Notes: a model not told the origin generated them from the sequence alone. 19,557 nucleotides of DNA from Bacteroides sp. 43_108 (GCA_001915545.1 MNQS01000190.1:1-19557); one strand, 5' to 3'. Positions 6,818-16,155 are shown, counted from the stretch's first letter. Program-made: numbers and translations.

Positions 6818-7498
6818 ATGAAAATTCTTGTTATAGAGGACGAACCTTCGCTTAGGGAAATCATCGTCAGATCGCTTACGGCAGAAAGATATGTAGTTGA
6901 AGAAGCCAAAGACTACATTTCTGCCGAAGACAAATTGTGCGTATACGACTACGACTGCATTCTTCTGGACATAATGCTTCCCGACGGCAACGGCCTTAAA
7001 CTGCTGGAACAGCTTAAGGCGGACGGCAAACAAAGCGGCGTCATAATCATATCGGCACGCGACTCACTGGACGACAAGGTGAACGGACTCGAACTAGGAG
7101 CAGATGACTATCTGCCCAAACCGTTCCATCTGTCGGAACTCCATGCAAGAATAAGAAGCGTACTGAGACGCAAGAACAACTCTGGGAGCAAGACTGTGGA
7201 CTTCGGAAATGTATCGATATCGACCGACACATTTTCTGTGAAGATTGCAGGCAAGCCTCTGGAACTGAGCCGCAAGGAATACGACATTCTGCTGTACTTC
7301 GTGAACAGAAGGGGCCACATGATAAAGAAGGAGCAGATTGCAGAAGCTATATGGGGCGACTACATCGACCAGTGCGACAACTACGGTTTCGTGTATGCCC
7401 AGATAAAAAATCTAAGAAAGAAAATAGATGATGCTGGGGCCGACATAGAAATAAAGACTATATACGGCTTCGGCTATAAAATGGTGGAAAAAGAATGA
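6818..7498 (+). CDS. OmpR/PhoB-family response regulator
   Basis: A 226-residue DNA-binding regulator. The receiver domain (about 1-118) has the acidic pocket E7/D8, the phospho-acceptor D51 in LLDIMLPDGNG, a serine switch residue at 79 and K101 in the LPKPF motif. The C-terminal winged helix (about 127-224) has the OmpR hallmarks LELSRKEYDILLYF and the closing IYGFGYKM. Its stop overlaps the start of the histidine kinase gene (ATGA, 4 bp), so the pair is translationally coupled and the kinase at 7495-8775 is the natural partner. The signal sensed is unknown. A tandem TTTTCAGA-like repeat upstream suggests autoregulation, and the same pattern before the PepSY-like gene marks a second target. 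Confidence 0.96.
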   Translation: MKILVIEDEPSLREIIVRSLTAERYVVEEAKDYISAEDKLCVYDYDCILLDIMLPDGNGLKLLEQLKADGKQSGVIIISARDSLDDKVNGLELGADDYLPKPFHLSELHARIRSVLRRKNNSGSKTVDFGNVSISTDTFSVKIAGKPLELSRKEYDILLYFVNRRGHMIKKEQIAEAIWGDYIDQCDNYGFVYAQIKNLRKKIDDAGADIEIKTIYGFGYKMVEKE

Positions 7499-8775
7499 AA
7501 CTGACTTGGAAAATTGTCATACGCATATCATTGCTGCTGTCGCTGATAATGGGTATATGGGCATACATATTCTACAATGCCGTAATGGAAGAAGTTACCG
7601 ATGAAATTGACGATTCGCTCAGCTCATTCTCAGACAATCTGATAAAAAGAAAACTCAGCGGAGAATCGCTTCCTGAGGTGGCCAACGGAACCAACAACAC
7701 GTTCTTCATCCACACAGTAAGCGAAGAATATGCAAAGAAAAATCCTGTAATAAGCTACAGCAACGAAATGGTGTACATTATGGAACAGGATGACGAGGAA
7801 CCTTCACGAGTTCAGAAAACAATATTCAGAGACAGTGAGGGAATATATTATGAACTTACTGTAGCCACACCAACAGTAGACAACGACGACCTTCTGAGCG
7901 CTATAACCATCTGGCTTATAATACTGTACGGCGCTCTGACAATAATGGCCATACTCGTATGCCTATGGGTTCTTAGCAGGAGCATGAAACCGCTGTACAG
8001 AATACTGCGCTGGCTGGACGACAACGACATTGCCTCTGGAGTGAAACCTTTGGACAACCCGACAAAAATCAGCGAGTTCGTAAGACTGAACGACGCTGTT
8101 GTCCGTTCTGCAAAAAGAAGCGAACAGCTCTATACCCAACAGAAATTGTTCACCGGAAATGCGTCACACGAACTGCAGACTCCTCTTGCAATATGCCAGA
8201 ACAGATTGGAACTGCTTATGGATACAGATCTGGACGAACGGCAGATGGAGGAAATAGGAAAGACGTTGCAGACAATATCTTATATGGTGAAACTGAACAA
8301 AGAACTGCTGATGCTTACAAAAATAGACGGAGGACAGTTCACCGAAAGAGAAACAATCAACATATCAGAAATTGTGGAGAAAAATCTGAGAGATTTGAAA
8401 ATGGTCTTTGAAGAAATGGAAATCAGTACCGATTTCAAGAAAAACAATGACCTCTATGCAGAAATGAATCCTACGCTGGCATCAATCCTCACCATAAACC
8501 TTATGAAGAATGCATTCATTCACAACAGAAAAGGTGGACGTATATCAATAACAATAGATCAGAAGACTATCAGAATAGCCAACACCGGCGATGAAGAGCC
8601 ATTGCAGGCATCACAGATATTCCAAAGATTCTACAAGAACAGGAAAAAGGAAAGAGAGGGGTCAACAGGATTGGGTCTGGCTCTTGTAAAGGCCATCGCA
8701 GACATATACAAATTCGATGTGAGATACAGCTTTGAAGAAAAAATGCATGTTTTCTCAATTTATTTTTCAAAATGA
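7495..8775 (+). CDS. Sensor histidine kinase
   Basis: A 426-residue inner-membrane kinase. A first membrane segment (about 7-28), a periplasmic sensor loop of about 105 residues and a second segment (about 136-162) are followed by a short HAMP-like linker and the HisKA domain. H225 in NASHELQTPLAICQNRLELL is the phosphorylation site. The ATPase domain has N335 and N339 (NLMKN) and the glycine lid STGLGLALVKAI (G392, G394). HELQTP replaces the more common HELRTP, which is acceptable in this phylum. It overlaps the response regulator by 4 bp and is its likely partner. The sensor loop has no recognisable domain. The last codons are AT-rich and overlap the operator region of the next gene. Confidence 0.96.
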   Translation: MKLTWKIVIRISLLLSLIMGIWAYIFYNAVMEEVTDEIDDSLSSFSDNLIKRKLSGESLPEVANGTNNTFFIHTVSEEYAKKNPVISYSNEMVYIMEQDDEEPSRVQKTIFRDSEGIYYELTVATPTVDNDDLLSAITIWLIILYGALTIMAILVCLWVLSRSMKPLYRILRWLDDNDIASGVKPLDNPTKISEFVRLNDAVVRSAKRSEQLYTQQKLFTGNASHELQTPLAICQNRLELLMDTDLDERQMEEIGKTLQTISYMVKLNKELLMLTKIDGGQFTERETINISEIVEKNLRDLKMVFEEMEISTDFKKNNDLYAEMNPTLASILTINLMKNAFIHNRKGGRISITIDQKTIRIANTGDEEPLQASQIFQRFYKNRKKEREGSTGLGLALVKAIADIYKFDVRYSFEEKMHVFSIYFSK

Positions 8776-8780
8776 TTGAT

Positions 8781-8816
8781 TTTTCAGATTCTTTTCAGAA
8801 TGTGGTTATAGATTTG
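8781..8816 (+). promoter_or_regulatory. Response-regulator operator (TTTTCAGA direct repeat) and -7 box of the PepSY-like gene
   Basis: Two perfect TTTTCAGA copies (8781-8788 and 8792-8799) are spaced 11 bp start to start, as expected for an OmpR-family dimer. After 9 bp comes TAGATTTG (8809-8816), a perfect TAnnTTTG box. The repeats occupy the place of a -33 element, which is absent, suggesting activator-dependent transcription by the adjacent two-component system. Confidence 0.6.
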
Positions 8817-8864
8817 CAGTACAAAAATAAAAGAACAATGTATAACTCTAAAAAAAAGAAGCTT

Positions 8865-9314
8865 ATGAAGAAGATATTATTGACAGCAGTAGTATTGGTA
8901 GTAACAGCAATCACTGCATTGGCGGCAACAGATAAGGACAGAGCGATAACATTCGAGCAGCTTCCTGCAAAAGCTCAGCAGTTCATCAACAACCACTTCT
9001 CAAAGAAGGACATCTCATTTGCAAAGTCCGACAGAGAACTTTTTGACGTAGACTATGAAGTTATCTTCGTAAACGGCAACAAGATTGAGTTCAACAAGAA
9101 CGGAGATTGGAAAGAGGTTGATTGCAAGCGTTCTGAGGTTCCGGCTAAAATAGTTCCGGCTAAAATCAAAAGCACTATCTCGCAGCACTACAACAATGCA
9201 AAAGTGAAAAAGATCAGCCGAGACTTGAAGAAAGGAAAAACCGAAGTAAAATTGTCTTCTGGAATTGAACTGGAGTTCAACAAATACTATCAGGTGATAG
9301 ACGTTGACGACTGA
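8865..9314 (+). CDS. Secreted PepSY-like protein controlled by the adjacent two-component system
   Basis: A 149-residue periplasmic protein. MKKILLTAVVLVVTAITALA is a clear signal peptide, which fixes the likely start at 8865; an in-frame ATG at 8838 would add MYNSKKKKL before it. The mature part holds two PepSY-like repeats, each ending in a beta motif: GNKIEFNKNGDWKEVDC and SGIELEFNKYYQVIDVDD. The family (PF11396 type) is common in Bacteroidota, often beside two-component systems, and is thought to inhibit or bind envelope proteins; no activity is established. The gene begins about 90 bp after the kinase with its own -7 box and a tandem TTTTCAGA operator, so it is a probable direct target and may feed back on signalling. 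VPAKI occurs twice in tandem at the junction between the repeats. Confidence 0.88.
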   Translation: MKKILLTAVVLVVTAITALAATDKDRAITFEQLPAKAQQFINNHFSKKDISFAKSDRELFDVDYEVIFVNGNKIEFNKNGDWKEVDCKRSEVPAKIVPAKIKSTISQHYNNAKVKKISRDLKKGKTEVKLSSGIELEFNKYYQVIDVDD

Positions 9315-9370
9315 TCATACAGCATTCAAACTGACATAACAATAATTGAAATACAATACTCTTTTTACAC

Positions 9371-9412
9371 GACGGAGCCAGAAACCTGCAAGGTCAGGAA
9401 TCTGGCTCCGTC
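9371..9412. terminator. Bidirectional hairpin terminator between the PepSY-like and MFS genes
   Basis: A perfect 12-bp stem (gacggagccaga at 9371-9382, tctggctccgtc at 9401-9412) whose 18-nt loop contains a small inner stem (acct/aggt). It sits between convergent genes. On the minus strand it is followed by GTGTAAAAAG, and on the plus strand by ATTCTTATGG, so the T-tract is weak on both sides. Confidence 0.7.
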
Positions 9413-9469
9413 ATTCTTATGGATTTGTCCAGCAACAACAAAGCTCTCATAAAGTGCTGGACGCTAAAC

Positions 9470-10645
9470 TCAATCTTTCGTAAACAAAGTAATGAACAGC
9501 GAAAGAACAACCAAAGAAACTCCGGCCATGACCGTTCCTGCCCAACCGGAAAAATCCCACATGGCGCCAGACAGGAACGTACCGAATGAACCTCCTATAA
9601 AATACGTTGTCATAAATATGGTATTTACCCTATTGGAAGCATGCTGATTGAGCGAAAGAGCGCAAGTCTGATTGCTTATCTGTATGCACTGCATACCTAT
9701 GTCCAAAAGAATTATACCGACGATATATCCTAGATAATAATACTGGAAAACAAACATTACAGCCCATGAGGCAAGCATAAGAGCGCATCCGACGTAATTG
9801 AGACGACGCACACCGAAACGACTCACACATGAGCCGACATAAGAGGCGGTAACGGCACCAGCTACACCACATAGCCCTAAAAGACCTATCACATCATTGC
9901 CGGCAAAAAACGGAGCTTCACTCAACTTGAATGAAAGACAAGCCCATAAAGCGAGGAAACTACCAAAGCACAGACCTGCACGGATGGAAACCACACGCAA
10001 TTTAGGCATGGAAACATACAATTTAAGAAGCGAACGCATGAGTCCGCCATAACTTCCACTATAGTTCGAAGGCATGTCTGGAAGAGTGCGTAGGACTACA
10101 AAAATACTTCCTACCATAAATACCGCCGCCAAATGATACATTGTACGCCAGCCGAATGCCTCGCCGACAACACCGCTGACAACACGCGACGCAAGAATTC
10201 CGGTCAACAATCCGCTGACAAGTATACCTACATTTCGCGCTTTATGGCGTGGTTCGGAGAACTGCGAAGCGATTGGGATGAAAATCTGCGGCATAACAGA
10301 ACAGATACCGGTAAAAAGCGATGCCACATATATAAGCCTTATATCTGATAAAAAACCTATAGCAGACATCGACAGAGTGAGAACCGCAAAATTAAGAACT
10401 ATGATACGCCGTCTGTCATAAAGATCGCCCAATGGTATTATGAACAGAAGTCCCAAGGCATAACCTATCTGCGTGATCATAGGAATGAGATTACCTTGAA
10501 ATTCCGAAATGCCGAGATCGGTGCACATAACATTCAGCAACGGCTGACAATAATACAGATTTGCAACCGAAACACCGGATACGGTTGCCAGAATCCACAA
10601 CAAAGAAGCCGGGATTCCCTTATTTTCTTCCAATAAATATTTCAT
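9470..10645 (-). CDS. MFS transporter, probable drug or sugar efflux type
   Basis: A 391-residue polytopic inner-membrane protein with about twelve hydrophobic segments. It belongs to the major facilitator superfamily, resembling the AraJ/YdhP group of proton-coupled exporters. The loop between segments 2 and 3 carries the family motif A as GDLYDRRR (73-80). The first segment (ILATVSGVSVANLYYCQPLL) and the helix-4 region VMPQIFIPIASQF are typical of this group. The substrate cannot be deduced. It stands alone between a terminator and a divergent promoter region shared with the GNAT gene. The ATG at 10645 is only 4 nt downstream of a perfect -7 box, so the mRNA may have almost no 5' leader; no other in-frame ATG precedes the first membrane segment. 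Confidence 0.9.
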   Translation of the reverse strand: MKYLLEENKGIPASLLWILATVSGVSVANLYYCQPLLNVMCTDLGISEFQGNLIPMITQIGYALGLLFIIPLGDLYDRRRIIVLNFAVLTLSMSAIGFLSDIRLIYVASLFTGICSVMPQIFIPIASQFSEPRHKARNVGILVSGLLTGILASRVVSGVVGEAFGWRTMYHLAAVFMVGSIFVVLRTLPDMPSNYSGSYGGLMRSLLKLYVSMPKLRVVSIRAGLCFGSFLALWACLSFKLSEAPFFAGNDVIGLLGLCGVAGAVTASYVGSCVSRFGVRRLNYVGCALMLASWAVMFVFQYYYLGYIVGIILLDIGMQCIQISNQTCALSLNQHASNRVNTIFMTTYFIGGSFGTFLSGAMWDFSGWAGTVMAGVSLVVLSLFITLFTKD

Positions 10646-10649
10646 GCAG

Positions 10650-10657
10650 CAAAGTTA
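10650..10657 (-). promoter_or_regulatory. -7 box of the MFS transporter gene, nearly leaderless
   Basis: TAACTTTG on the minus strand matches TAnnTTTG and ends 4 nt before the ATG. A start about 7 nt downstream would place the 5' end at or next to the start codon. The -33 element is not clear. Confidence 0.5.
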
Positions 10658-10781
10658 AATCATTTCTTCCACAAAAGGAAAAACACGTATCAAGACAAAG
10701 CCGACGCATACAAGACTGGCGGTTCACATAAAAAAATGGCATACAAGCATGTAGGAACATTACGGCCCTTACAACAGAGCA

Positions 10782-10799
10782 TTTAATTCATAAATTAAA
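10782..10799. promoter_or_regulatory. AT-rich inverted repeat upstream of the GNAT gene
   Basis: TTTAATT (10782-10788) and AATTAAA (10793-10799) form a perfect 7-bp inverted repeat around CATA, ending 23 bp before the -7 box at 10823. It may be an operator or an UP-like A/T element. AT-rich symmetry can arise by chance. Confidence 0.3.
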
Positions 10800-10822
10800 A
10801 TGTGTATAAAAGTAAAAAGTAG

Positions 10823-10830
10823 TATATTTG
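10823..10830 (+). promoter_or_regulatory. -7 box upstream of the GNAT gene
   Basis: TATATTTG matches TAnnTTTG. Predicted transcription starts near 10837, downstream of the first in-frame ATG (10800), which supports the ATG at 10851 as start. No good -33 element is seen. Confidence 0.55.
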
Positions 10831-10850
10831 CTGGCCTAAAGTGTAATGAA

Positions 10851-11993
10851 ATGGCTAAAATAACTATTAGGGAAGTAGAAACAAAAAAAGAGTTGAAGAA
10901 GTTCATCCGATTCAACTACGAACTATATAAAGATAATCCATATTCAGTTCCAGATCTCTACGAAGATATGCTCAATACGTTCTCCGACAAGAACGCCGCT
11001 ATGGAATTCTGCAAGGCAAAATATTTCCTTGCATACAATGAGAAAGGCGAGATTGTAGGAAGAGTGGCCGGAATAATCAACGAAAAGGCCAACAAGAAAT
11101 GGGACAGAAAAACTGTTAGATTCGGTTGGATAGACTTCATAGACGACATTGAGGTCAGCAAGGCCCTGCTCGACAAAGTGGAACAGTGGGGACGCGAAAA
11201 CGGCATGACCGAAATGCAGGGACCTCTCGGTTTCACAGATATGGATGCAGAAGGTATGCTCATTGAAGGTTTCGAAGAACTGAGCACAATGGCCACCATC
11301 TACAATTACCCATACTACCCGGTTCACATGGAGAAACTCGGATTCGAGAAGGATGCCGACTGGATAGAAATGAGACTTACAGTTCCACGTGAAACGGGAC
11401 TGCCGGAAAGACTCAAGCGCATAGCAGAGATTGTCATGGAGAAATACAATCTCTCAATAAAGAAATATACTTCTTCAAAAAAGATTGCAAAAGATTACGG
11501 ACAGGACATCTTCAAGCTTATCAATGAAGCTTTTTCACCATTGTTCGGCTATTCGGAGCTTTCACAGAAGCAGATAGACCAATACATCAAAATGTTCCTG
11601 CCGTTCCTCGATCTGAAACTTATTTCATTGATAACTGAAGCCGACGGAAAACTTATCGGAGTTGGTATTTCAATGCCTTCACTCTCAAGAGCACTTCAAA
11701 AGGCAAAAGGAAAACTGTTCCCGTTCGGATGGTTCCATCTTCTGAAAGCGTTAAAATGGGAAAAGCCTAAGGATCTGGACCTCATGCTAGTTGCTATAAA
11801 GCCAGAGTATCAGAACAAAGGTGTAAACTCCATCCTTTTCTACGACCTTCTGCCTATATACATTGAAGAAGGATATGAATACGTAGAAACAAATGTAGAA
11901 CTGGAAACCAATACGAAAGTGCAGTCGCAGTGGATTTACTTCGAGCGCAGACAGCACAAGAGACGCAGATGCTTCAAAAAGGAACTTAAATAA
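10851..11993 (+). CDS. GNAT-fold N-acetyltransferase-like protein
   Basis: A 380-residue cytosolic protein. The N-terminal half (from MAKITIREV to about 200) carries a GNAT-like fold, with YFLAYNEKGEIVGRVAGIIN as the beta4 region and EMQGPLGFTDMDAEGMLIEG following. The C-terminal half repeats the pattern, with DLMLVAIKPEYQNKGVNSIL resembling the acetyl-CoA pyrophosphate loop (Q/RxxGxG/A-like QNKGVN) and ETNVELETNTKVQSQW near the end. It resembles a conserved Bacteroidota family of unknown substrate; acetyltransferase activity is inferred from the fold. An upstream ATG at 10800 would add 17 residues, but the -7 box at 10823 excludes it. parE begins 70 bp downstream; shared transcription is possible. 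Confidence 0.82.
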   Translation: MAKITIREVETKKELKKFIRFNYELYKDNPYSVPDLYEDMLNTFSDKNAAMEFCKAKYFLAYNEKGEIVGRVAGIINEKANKKWDRKTVRFGWIDFIDDIEVSKALLDKVEQWGRENGMTEMQGPLGFTDMDAEGMLIEGFEELSTMATIYNYPYYPVHMEKLGFEKDADWIEMRLTVPRETGLPERLKRIAEIVMEKYNLSIKKYTSSKKIAKDYGQDIFKLINEAFSPLFGYSELSQKQIDQYIKMFLPFLDLKLISLITEADGKLIGVGISMPSLSRALQKAKGKLFPFGWFHLLKALKWEKPKDLDLMLVAIKPEYQNKGVNSILFYDLLPIYIEEGYEYVETNVELETNTKVQSQWIYFERRQHKRRRCFKKELK

Positions 11994-12063
11994 TGCATCT
12001 GAAACTAAACAACATAAATAAAAAACAAGAATACACACATAAAAAAGAAAGGCAATAATATTT

Positions 12064-14025
12064 ATGGCAGAAGACGAACTTGAACTGCACACTGAAAACA
12101 CCGTAGAATATACCGACGACAACATCAGACATCTATCCGACATGGATCATGTGAGGACACGCCCCGGAATGTATATCGGACGCCTGGGCGACGGTTCACA
12201 TGCCGAAGACGGAATATATGTCCTTCTGAAAGAGATTATAGACAACTCTATCGACGAATTCAAGATGAACGCTGGAAAAAGAATTGAAGTCGACATAGAA
12301 GATAATCTCAGAGTTGTTGTACGCGACTACGGAAGAGGTATACCGCAGGGAAAGATGATCGAAGCCGTAAGCATGCTCAACACTGGAGGTAAATACGACT
12401 CAAAGGCATTCAAGAAGAGTGTGGGTCTTAACGGTGTGGGTACAAAGGCAGTAAACGCACTCAGCAGACATTTCGAAGTGAGAAGCTACAGAGACGGCGT
12501 CGTAAGAATTGCAAAATTCGAACGAGGCATACTGCAATATGATACCACAGAAGACACACAAGAGGAAAACGGAACATATATCGCGTTCGAACCAGACAAC
12601 ACGCTCTTCATCAACTATGCATTCAGATCTGAGTTCGTAGAGACCATGCTCAGAAACTACACTTACCTGAACACAGGGTTGGCAATATTCTACAACGGTC
12701 ACAGAATCATTTCGCGAAACGGACTCGAAGATCTCTTGACCGACACAATGACAACACAACCTCTCTACCCTATCATCCACATGAAGGGAGAAGACATCGA
12801 AATTGCCTTTACACACACCAACCAGCAATATGGCGAAGAATACCACTCTTTCGTAAACGGACAGCACACCATTCAGGGCGGTACACATCAGAGTGCATTC
12901 AAAGAGCATATTGCCAAGACAATAAAAGAATTCTTCAACAAGAACTTCGAATACGGAGATATACGAAACGGCATCGTTGCCGCCATAGCCATAAACATTC
13001 AGGAGCCGCAGTTTGAGAGCCAGACAAAAATCAAGTTGGGCTCACTTACGATGGAACCTGGCGGAGGTATAAGCGTGAACAAGTTTGTAGGCGACTTCGT
13101 GAAAAACGAAGTGGACAACTATCTGCACAAAAATCCTGACATAGCCGAAATAATCCTTCAGAAAATACAGGACAACGAACGCGACAGAAAGGCCATTGCC
13201 GGAGTGACAAAGCTCGCACGAGAAAGAGCCAAGAAGGCAAACCTGCACAACAGGAAGCTCAGAGACTGCAGAATACACCTCAACGATGCAAAGGGCGACA
13301 ACAAAGAAGAGAGCAGTATATTCATCACCGAGGGTGACTCAGCCAGCGGAAGCATCACAAAGAGCCGCGACGTGAACACACAGGCTGTATTCAGCCTCAG
13401 AGGAAAACCGCTCAACTCTTTCGGACTGACAAAGAAAGTCGTGTACGAAAATGAGGAGTTCAATCTTCTGCAGGCTGCGCTCAACATTGAAGACGGCATT
13501 GACGGACTGCGCTACAACAAAGTCATCGTAGCAACAGATGCCGATGTCGACGGTATGCACATACGCCTGCTCATGATAACATTCTTCCTGCAGTTCTTCC
13601 CTGAACTCGTGAAGAAAGGCCACGTGTACATACTCCAGACACCTCTTTTCAGAGTAAGAAATAGAAAAAAGAGAATAAAGAAAGAAGTACTGAAGGAACT
13701 AACCAAGGACAAGGACGACAAGGGAGATTTCATCACGCTCTACTGCTACAGCGAGGAAGAGCGCAACAAGGCTATCGAAAAACTCAGCCCTGATCCTGAA
13801 ATCACACGATTCAAAGGATTAGGAGAAATATCGCCAGACGAATTCAAGAACTTCATCGGTCCGGACATCCGACTTGAGCAGGTGACTCTGAAAAAGACCG
13901 ACCAAGTCAAGGAACTCCTTGAATACTACATGGGAAAGAATACCATGGAGCGTCAGAACTTCATCATAAACAACCTTGTCATTGAAGAAGACAAACCTGA
14001 AGAAGACATCGTTTACACAGAATAA
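12064..14025 (+). CDS. parE: DNA topoisomerase IV subunit B (type IIA topoisomerase ATPase subunit)
   Basis: A 653-residue GyrB/ParE-family subunit that hydrolyses ATP to drive strand passage and decatenate replicated chromosomes, working with ParC. The GHKL ATPase domain has E57 and N61 in [12 protein letters not shown], the DYGRGIP motif and the lid [14 protein letters not shown]; the transducer has the QTKIKLGS loop. TOPRIM follows, with E423 in [21 protein letters not shown] and D492/D494/D496 in [14 protein letters not shown] rather than EGDSAGGS, and the closing RFKGLGE...Y-M-G-K region, fit the ParE-like form of this phylum. The partner parC is not in the window. coaD follows after 19 bp, then an S41 protease and ybeY, forming a compact plus-strand cluster. 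Confidence 0.95.
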   Translation: MAEDELELHTENTVEYTDDNIRHLSDMDHVRTRPGMYIGRLGDGSHAEDGIYVLLKEIIDNSIDEFKMNAGKRIEVDIEDNLRVVVRDYGRGIPQGKMIEAVSMLNTGGKYDSKAFKKSVGLNGVGTKAVNALSRHFEVRSYRDGVVRIAKFERGILQYDTTEDTQEENGTYIAFEPDNTLFINYAFRSEFVETMLRNYTYLNTGLAIFYNGHRIISRNGLEDLLTDTMTTQPLYPIIHMKGEDIEIAFTHTNQQYGEEYHSFVNGQHTIQGGTHQSAFKEHIAKTIKEFFNKNFEYGDIRNGIVAAIAINIQEPQFESQTKIKLGSLTMEPGGGISVNKFVGDFVKNEVDNYLHKNPDIAEIILQKIQDNERDRKAIAGVTKLARERAKKANLHNRKLRDCRIHLNDAKGDNKEESSIFITEGDSASGSITKSRDVNTQAVFSLRGKPLNSFGLTKKVVYENEEFNLLQAALNIEDGIDGLRYNKVIVATDADVDGMHIRLLMITFFLQFFPELVKKGHVYILQTPLFRVRNRKKRIKKEVLKELTKDKDDKGDFITLYCYSEEERNKAIEKLSPDPEITRFKGLGEISPDEFKNFIGPDIRLEQVTLKKTDQVKELLEYYMGKNTMERQNFIINNLVIEEDKPEEDIVYTE

Positions 14026-14044
14026 TCACAAGCAATCTCTAGGA

Positions 14045-14512
14045 ATGGGAAAAATTGCACTTTTTGCCGGAAGCTTTGATCCGTTCACGCTCGGACACGA
14101 CTCAATTGTCAGAAGAACGCTCGAATTTACGGATCAGGTTGTCATAGGCATCGGTAAGAACGAAGGCAAGCACATGATGTTCACTCCCGAAAGACGGAAA
14201 GAAATGATCAGTGCCATATACGAAGGCAACGACTGCGTAAGAGTGGAAATATACAACGGACTGACCACCGACTTCGCCTCCGAGATTGGAGCATGTATGC
14301 TCGTAAGAGGCATACGCACCATCGCCGACTTTGAATACGAGCGCGGTCTGGCCGACATAAACAGACGCCTTACAGGAATCGAAACCGTACTGCTGATAAC
14401 AGAGCACCAACTGTCGTACATCAGTTCTACTGCTGTAAGGGAACTTATCAGATACGGCAAGGATGTATCGCAGTTCCTGCCCGAAGGCATGAACATAGAC
14501 CTGAAACCATGA
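14045..14512 (+). CDS. coaD: Phosphopantetheine adenylyltransferase
   Basis: A 155-residue cytosolic enzyme that transfers AMP from ATP to 4'-phosphopantetheine, the penultimate step of coenzyme A synthesis. The nucleotidyltransferase signature GSFDPFTLGH (9-18) contains the catalytic TxGH (H18), and ISSTAVRE near residue 129 matches the conserved ISSTxVR ATP-binding motif. LVRGIRTIADFEYE (about 87-100) is the family's RGxR region. The length is typical. The frame is open upstream to 13976, overlapping parE, but the family's N-terminus (GKIALFAGSFDP) fixes the start at 14045, 19 bp after parE and preceded by TAGGA. Confidence 0.97.
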   Translation: MGKIALFAGSFDPFTLGHDSIVRRTLEFTDQVVIGIGKNEGKHMMFTPERRKEMISAIYEGNDCVRVEIYNGLTTDFASEIGACMLVRGIRTIADFEYERGLADINRRLTGIETVLLITEHQLSYISSTAVRELIRYGKDVSQFLPEGMNIDLKP

Positions 14513-14547
14513 AAAGCACAACAACAAGTTTTTTATCATAAAGGAAA

Positions 14548-16155
14548 ATGACTGGAAGAAAAATTTTTCTGACATTGGCTCTTGCCATGTCAGGCATCAT
14601 AAGTTCTTACGCACAAGGTAAAATCGACCTTGGGCCTAAGAGCCCTATACGCAAACTTCAAATTGCAGAGTTTGCCATCAATGCACTTTACGTGGACAGC
14701 CTCGACGAAAACAAGCTCGTTGAGAACGCCATAAACGGAATGCTTAAGAATCTCGACCCACACTCTTCATACTCATCGGCCCAGGAAGTAAAGAAGCTCA
14801 CTGAACCGCTTGAAGGAAGTTTCGAGGGCATAGGCATACAGTTCAACATGGCCGACGACACACTGCTCGTCATACAACCCGTCAGTGGAGGTCCATCAGA
14901 GAAAAAGGGCATATTGGCAGGCGACAGAATCGTGAAGGTGAACGACACAATCGTTGCCGGAGTGAAGATGAACCGCGACGAGATTGTACGACGTCTGCGA
15001 GGCCCTAAAGGTTCAAAGGTGAAGCTGGGCATCGTCAGAAGAGGTATAGCCGGCATACAGGATTTCACTGTTGTCAGAGACAAGATACCTGTAAACTCCG
15101 TAGACGCAAGCTACATGGTAGACAAATCCACAGGATATATACGTCTGAACAACTTCGGAGCCACCACGCACGATGAGTTCACAAAGAAAATCAAAGAACT
15201 CAGAGAGAAGGGCATGAAAAGCCTTATTCTCGACCTTCAGGGCAACGGAGGCGGATACTTGTCGACCGCTGTTGACATAGCCAACGAGTTTCTCAACAAG
15301 GACGACATGATTGTCTATACCAGCGGACGCAGTACAAAGAGACAAGACTTCACAGCCAAGGGCAACGGCATATACACTAGCGGAAAGGTGCTGGTGCTTG
15401 TAGACGAATATTCAGCCTCAGCGGCAGAAATTCTCACGGGAGCCATACAGGACCACGACAGAGGACTGGTAATCGGACGACGCACCTTCGGCAAAGGACT
15501 GGTACAGAGACCGATAAGTCTGCCTGACGGCTCGATGATAAGACTCACCGTGTCGCACTACTATACTCCTTCCGGACGATGCATACAGAAGCCGTACAAG
15601 ATGGGCGACAAGCTCAGCTACGACATGGATGTAATCAACAGATACAAGAACGGCGAGCTGACCAACGCCGACAGCATACACTTTGCCGACTCGCTGAAAT
15701 TCAAGACACTGCGCCTTGGACGCACCGTATACGGCGGAGGAGGCATCATGCCGGACATATTCGTTGCGCTCGACACGACAAGATTCACCAAGCTCTACAA
15801 GGAACTTGCTGTCAAGGGATGCATCATCAATACCAACCTGAAGTATGTCGACAAGCACCGCAAGAAGCTCATGAAGACATACAGCAGCTTCGACGAGTTC
15901 AACTCATCTTTCGAAGTTCCCGAAGACATGATAGACATTCTCAAGGACTATGCCGAAAAAGAAAAAATCGAGTATACCGACAGTGCGTTCAACGAAGCCA
16001 TGCCTATGGTGAAGCTTCAGCTGAAAGCGCTCGTTGCCCGTGACCTCTGGGACATGAACGAATACTACCACGTCATCAATGTCAGCAACCCGATATACAC
16101 CAAAGCCGTCGAAGTGATAAAAGACGACAAATACTTCAAGGAAATATCAGAATAA
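14548..16155 (+). CDS. Carboxyl-terminal processing protease (S41 family, CtpA/Prc type)
   Basis: A 535-residue exported serine protease. A signal peptide (1-22, ending SSYAQ) is followed by a helical N-terminal region, a PDZ domain at about 85-165 (GSFEGIGIQF, then GPSEKKGILAGDRIVKVN) that binds substrate C-termini, and the S41 core. The catalytic pair is S291 in DEYSASAAE and K316 in RRTFGKG, 25 residues apart as in E. coli Prc. FDLQGNGGG-like ILDLQGNGGGYL forms the oxyanion-side loop. A C-terminal region of about 150 residues follows. The protein probably processes or degrades periplasmic proteins. It lies 35 bp after coaD and 26 bp before ybeY, suggesting co-transcription. Confidence 0.95.
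   Translation: MTGRKIFLTLALAMSGIISSYAQGKIDLGPKSPIRKLQIAEFAINALYVDSLDENKLVENAINGMLKNLDPHSSYSSAQEVKKLTEPLEGSFEGIGIQFNMADDTLLVIQPVSGGPSEKKGILAGDRIVKVNDTIVAGVKMNRDEIVRRLRGPKGSKVKLGIVRRGIAGIQDFTVVRDKIPVNSVDASYMVDKSTGYIRLNNFGATTHDEFTKKIKELREKGMKSLILDLQGNGGGYLSTAVDIANEFLNKDDMIVYTSGRSTKRQDFTAKGNGIYTSGKVLVLVDEYSASAAEILTGAIQDHDRGLVIGRRTFGKGLVQRPISLPDGSMIRLTVSHYYTPSGRCIQKPYKMGDKLSYDMDVINRYKNGELTNADSIHFADSLKFKTLRLGRTVYGGGGIMPDIFVALDTTRFTKLYKELAVKGCIINTNLKYVDKHRKKLMKTYSSFDEFNSSFEVPEDMIDILKDYAEKEKIEYTDSAFNEAMPMVKLQLKALVARDLWDMNEYYHVINVSNPIYTKAVEVIKDDKYFKEISE

Noticed and set aside
6818..8775. Naming the two-component system RprYX
   Set aside because: General family match only; no diagnostic feature in the sequence fixes it to that named pair.
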